IMG/VR virus record: IMGVR_UViG_3300021403_000016
Span: 1 to 50,459 of that record
Source: a virus
Length of the DNA stretch: 50,459 nucleotides
Direction: 5' to 3' (one strand)
The notes beneath the pieces were generated by a model. The model ran no database searches and had not been told where the DNA came from. It worked only from the letters and a program-made list of their open reading frames with translations. The number at the start of each line of letters is the position of its first letter. Positions within the stretch are counted from its first letter, which is position 1. Positions 47,491-50,459 of this stretch are shown piece after piece. Made by a program: the position numbers and the translations under genes.

Positions 47491-49385
47491 AGGTTCACCC
47501 CTCTCTCCGCGTCGTGAAGTGTCACGCCCCACCCGCCCTCGCTGGCGAGCGGCAGACCCTCGGCCCAGTCGGGCGTCACCGCGAACTCGTGCTCAAGCTC
47601 GATGTCGAGGTCCTCGGCTTCGCTCGCCGGCACGCAGTAGTCGAGGCTGTCATGGGTCGAGAGGAACGGGTGATGCCGGGTGTTCTGGTAGACCCGCACC
47701 GCGATGTCGGTGACGATGATCCGCGCCAGCGCCTGTGACACATTCTCCACGGTCTTCGCGCCGTAGAGTTTCTGCTGGCCGCCGTACGGGTCGTCGTAGC
47801 AAATCTCGATCTTGTTCTCACTACGGTAGTGACGGATGTTGGGGTAGCTGATCTTGAGCCCGCTGGGCAGGATGATGCTGTCGTGGTCGGGCTCGATCGG
47901 TATCCGGGCGAGCAGCTCCTGCGCGTCGCTCTCGCCGTGCCGGCCTATGCGCCTGCCGATGACGGCCCCCAGCACGCCGTCCATCGCCCGCCACAGCATC
48001 GGCACCTCGGCGTAGAAGGTGCGGTACTGGCGGACGATGCGGCTGGCTTCGAGGCTCTCGATGCGGTAGCTGATCCCGCCGTTGCCGATGAACAGCATGT
48101 GCTGGAACCGCGACGCGCCGCAGCCATAGCCGAGCCCGAGGATCGCGGTCTTGCCGACAAAGCGTTCCTTCACGTCGTCGCGGGTGACGTTGCGCCCGTA
48201 GACCAGGGACGCGAACTCGCTGTACACGTCGCGCCCGCCGGCGAAGGCGTCGAGCAAGGGCCAGCAGCACGCCAGCCAGGCGACCATGCGCGCCTCGATC
48301 TGGCTGGCGTCGCGATGCACGATGCGATACCGGGGCGGAGCCTTGATCGCCTTGCGGATCGTCGAGCCCCGGCGGAAGTTCTGCCAGTTTGTTCCACCGT
48401 CCCCTGATAGGCGATGGGTGCGCGCCCCTGAATACTTGAGCGGCACGACGCCCCAGCCCACGCCCTGCGTCGGCCAGCTTGTGCGCGCCAGCCGCAGCAG
48501 ATGCCGCGTGCGGGTTTCCTCGATGGTGGATTTGACCGACAGCCGCGCGGCGAGAAGTGTTTGCACCGCAATGGGTTGGGTCTCGTCGACGCAGAGTTCC
48601 TTAAAGGCCCAGTCATTTTTAGCGATGGCTGGAATAAGATCGCCAGTGGTTGGCGACCGCTTCATCGGCACCTCGACGCCGTAATCCCGCAAGAGCTGAG
48701 CGAACTTTGCGTTCGAGCTAAACACGCTCTTGTCGATCGTCGCCTCGATCTCGGCGAGCACCGCCGCCTTCTCGGCCTCAACCTCGTCGAGGTGTTGCTT
48801 CAGCACGGCTTCGTCGAGCAGCACCTGGGGCATGATGAACATGCGCAGCACCAGGTCGATGAGGCTCAGCTCCCTGGCGCTGAAGCAGCGGCGCATGAGG
48901 TGGAAGATGTCGTAGGCGTTGTCGTTGTCGCGCGCGCAGTAGACGCGGTAGGCGTGCAGCTCGTCGGGCATGAAGTCGCGCAGCCGCTTGCCGATCGCGC
49001 GCACCACCTCGTCGCCCTTGGGCGGCAGCCCGAGGTAGCCGCTGACCGCCTTGAGGCTGGAGCGCCCGATGTTCCAGTGCGTCGTCGCCCGTGCCATCGA
49101 CAGCGTGTCGAGGTACATCCTGGGCACGTAGCCAAAGCGCCACGCCAGGATCGCGCCGTCGAAGCGGGTGTTATGGCTGAGCCACGCGGCGCTCGACCAG
49201 TCGATCTCCGCCAAGGCAGCGGCGACCGCATCGCGCCCGACATGGGTGCGCGTCGGCCCGCTGCCCAGCTTGAGCCCGAGCATGATGGTCTCGAACCTGG
49301 GATCAAGGATGTACTCGACCTCGCTCATTTTCGAGAGCGAGTACTCCTTGTCGTAATAGGTCTCGAAGTCGCCGCTGACGATCAT
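47487..49385 (-). CDS. DNA polymerase I-type (family A), 632 aa
   Basis: Replicative phage polymerase. The 3'-5' exonuclease domain is at the start: GDFETYYD (Asp6, Glu8) and HNTRFD (Asp76). Polymerase motifs: A RDASQIEAR (Asp359); B R408-x3-K412-x7-Y420G, with Leu416 at the site equal to E. coli Pol I Phe762; C THDSLDY, with Asp579 followed by Ser where Glu is usual. No 5'-3' exonuclease domain. Length fits phage PolA proteins. The palindrome at 47819 encodes HYRS. The 17-bp dyad variant is immediately upstream. Confidence 0.95.
   Translation of the reverse strand: MIVSGDFETYYDKEYSLSKMSEVEYILDPRFETIMLGLKLGSGPTRTHVGRDAVAAALAEIDWSSAAWLSHNTRFDGAILAWRFGYVPRMYLDTLSMARATTHWNIGRSSLKAVSGYLGLPPKGDEVVRAIGKRLRDFMPDELHAYRVYCARDNDNAYDIFHLMRRCFSARELSLIDLVLRMFIMPQVLLDEAVLKQHLDEVEAEKAAVLAEIEATIDKSVFSSNAKFAQLLRDYGVEVPMKRSPTTGDLIPAIAKNDWAFKELCVDETQPIAVQTLLAARLSVKSTIEETRTRHLLRLARTSWPTQGVGWGVVPLKYSGARTHRLSGDGGTNWQNFRRGSTIRKAIKAPPRYRIVHRDASQIEARMVAWLACCWPLLDAFAGGRDVYSEFASLVYGRNVTRDDVKERFVGKTAILGLGYGCGASRFQHMLFIGNGGISYRIESLEASRIVRQYRTFYAEVPMLWRAMDGVLGAVIGRRIGRHGESDAQELLARIPIEPDHDSIILPSGLKISYPNIRHYRSENKIEICYDDPYGGQQKLYGAKTVENVSQALARIIVTDIAVRVYQNTRHHPFLSTHDSLDYCVPASEAEDLDIELEHEFAVTPDWAEGLPLASEGGWGVTLHDAERGVNL
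47819..47831. repeat. Dispersed palindrome, copy 21 (CACTAC-G-GTAGTG)
   Basis: Perfect half-sites. Inside the polymerase gene, read as His-Tyr-Arg-Ser. Confidence 0.95.
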
Positions 49386-49399
49386 CGGCGGACTGCCAT

Positions 49400-49416
49400 A
49401 CTATGATTTTTGTATT
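49400..49416. promoter_or_regulatory. 17-bp dyad, weak copy ACTATGA-TTT-TTGTATT
   Basis: One near-perfect arm and one weak arm with the same spacing, in the 32-bp gap before the polymerase start. Confidence 0.35.
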
Positions 49417-49417
49417 A

Positions 49418-50149
49418 TCAACCCGTGCCTTTCTCCCAGTCAACCACCTCAACGTCGACCTGGGCGTTTTCCGCCGGCGACGCCGGGATCATCCGCGCGC
49501 TGGCGAGCTTGCCGCCGATGACTTCGAGCTTCTCGATGTTGTCGAGATACCAGTCGTACGATCTGCCCTTCTCCGGCCAGTCGTATATCACGAGCTTGAC
49601 CGAGGGCAGGCTGCGCGCCCGCCGTGCCCACTGCTCGCCCATGTCGAGCAGCACGTTCAGGAAGTCGGGCCAGCGCGTGTAGATCGACGCCACGCTGTCG
49701 CCGCAATGGTCGTCGAGGAACTCCCGCACGATCCGCTTCATGTTCACCGCCATGCGGTGCTGGCGCACTGTCGGGTTGAGCCACTCGACAAAGCTCGCGC
49801 GCTTCTTCTCGTCCAGCGCGTCCAGGTTCAAGATCGTCATGTCGTTGTTCCGGTAGGGAAACTCCGGTCCCCTCAATTTACGGAACAGCAGCTTCGCGCT
49901 TACGGTGACACCATTCCCGCCAGGGAGCCACACGGTGAGATGACCCGTCGTCGGTATGTAGTAGCTACTGTTCCGCAGGTGTGCCAGCGCAGCACGATCG
50001 GCCTCGGTGGTCGTCGCCAGTTGCACGTCCCCATTGGTCAGCGGGCAGCCCGCGCGGTGCAGGTCGTAAGCGCGCACCAATAGCTTGTCGGCGTGGCTCT
50101 TGATCCGCTCCTTACCGTTCGATGTCAGCTTATAATTTGTCGTCGTCAT
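49418..50149 (-). CDS. Hypothetical protein, 243 aa
   Basis: Upstream neighbour of the polymerase, overlapping the first gene of the operon by 20 bp. Mixed fold: N-terminal helix and linker (KERIKSHADKLLVRAYDLHR), a strand-rich middle (TGHLTVWLPGGNGVTVSAKL), a helical part (NPTVRQHRMAVNMKRIVREF) and an acidic C-terminus (VDVEVVDWEKGTG). No domain is recognised. Operon position suggests a replication accessory role. Confidence 0.7.
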   Translation of the reverse strand: MTTTNYKLTSNGKERIKSHADKLLVRAYDLHRAGCPLTNGDVQLATTTEADRAALAHLRNSSYYIPTTGHLTVWLPGGNGVTVSAKLLFRKLRGPEFPYRNNDMTILNLDALDEKKRASFVEWLNPTVRQHRMAVNMKRIVREFLDDHCGDSVASIYTRWPDFLNVLLDMGEQWARRARSLPSVKLVIYDWPEKGRSYDWYLDNIEKLEVIGGKLASARMIPASPAENAQVDVEVVDWEKGTG

Positions 50150-50429
50150 CTTTTGGCTCCATAGTCTGGTTGCCCCTGGTCACCACAAAGAACCGGGGGT
50201 GGTTGGGGTGTAGTTCACAAGTGCACATGTAGTGACCGGACATCCCGTCGAGTGACATGTACAGCATCTCGACGGTAGCCAACCCGCCAGCAGCGCGGTT
50301 GGCGATCTCCTGGCCGATTACCTCGGCTGCCTCGTTCATCCATTGCTTCACTACGGTAGTGCAGTCGTCGCAGTGAAACTCCCACCACGGAGCGTCACCG
50401 GGTTCATGCACTCCTATGTCGAGTGTCAT
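50130..50429 (-). CDS. Hypothetical Cys/His-rich protein, 99 aa
   Basis: AGAGGTGA precedes ATG 50429. First gene of the leftward operon inside the window. HCDDCTTVVKQWMNEAAE near residue 19 and MCTCELHPNHPRFFVV near residue 69 give possible metal ligands, so a small zinc-binding fold is possible. The Thr-Thr-Val-Val after CDDC comes from the palindrome at 50349. Confidence 0.7.
   Translation of the reverse strand: MTLDIGVHEPGDAPWWEFHCDDCTTVVKQWMNEAAEVIGQEIANRAAGGLATVEMLYMSLDGMSGHYMCTCELHPNHPRFFVVTRGNQTMEPKDDDDKL
50349..50361. repeat. Dispersed palindrome, copy 22 (CACTAC-G-GTAGTG)
   Basis: Perfect half-sites. Inside the 99-aa gene, read as Thr-Thr-Val-Val. On a circular map it would be about 140 bp from copy 1. 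Confidence 0.95.
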
Positions 50430-50459
50430 ATGTCACCTCTCGCGATCAGCTTGCGCTTG

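Overview
The window looks like a complete or nearly complete genome of a temperate, podovirus-like tailed phage. The host is probably a high-GC alphaproteobacterium. That host call is an inference from the high-GC codon use, the XRE repressor type and the P4-type integrase with its small excisionase. No rRNA, tRNA, CRISPR array or transposon was seen. If the sequence is circular or permuted, the leftward operon ending at base 50429 would be driven from the non-coding block at 1-248.

Layout. 302-3741: a leftward gene of unknown function, then small rightward genes including a winged-helix-like protein and a zinc-ribbon protein. 3614-6600 (leftward): small terminase, lipoprotein, large terminase and a chain of tiny membrane proteins with coupled ATGA/TGATG junctions, one of them a holin candidate. 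6676-33420 (rightward): portal, scaffold, major capsid, connector and tail proteins, two S74-chaperone tail fibres, a GNAT protein, a glycine-linker structural protein, a lytic-transglycosylase-like protein and a 2290-residue ejection-type protein. 33429-33958: very small membrane or basic proteins. 34023-36195: lysogeny module with XRE repressor, a DNA-binding zinc protein, excisionase and integrase. 36420-50429 (leftward): replication and recombination operon with a primase-helicase, a Cys-cluster protein, a ParB-like protein, an SNF2-type helicase, a VRR-NUC nuclease, a Cas4/RecB-like nuclease and a family A DNA polymerase.

The most unusual signal is at DNA level. A palindrome, CACTAC-N1-2-GTAGTG, occurs 22 times (15 with both half-sites perfect), spaced about 1-4 kb apart over the whole window. 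Most copies are inside genes, read in whichever frame avoids a stop (TTGS, TTVV, HYRS, LPVV). This is a genome-wide binding-site array comparable in concept to mycobacteriophage stoperators or parS arrays. The candidate binders encoded here are the XRE repressor, the winged-helix protein and the ParB-like protein. A second element, a 17-bp dyad (AGTATGA-N3-TCATACT and variants), lies at the promoters or starts of the portal operon, winged-helix gene, excisionase, integrase, Cys-cluster gene and polymerase, so it looks like a conventional operator family.

Other points of note are an SLT domain whose catalytic Glu is Asn, an HEGIH zincin motif inside the giant ejection protein, a polymerase with Leu at the position of E. 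coli Pol I Phe762, and the absence of a recognisable endolysin.
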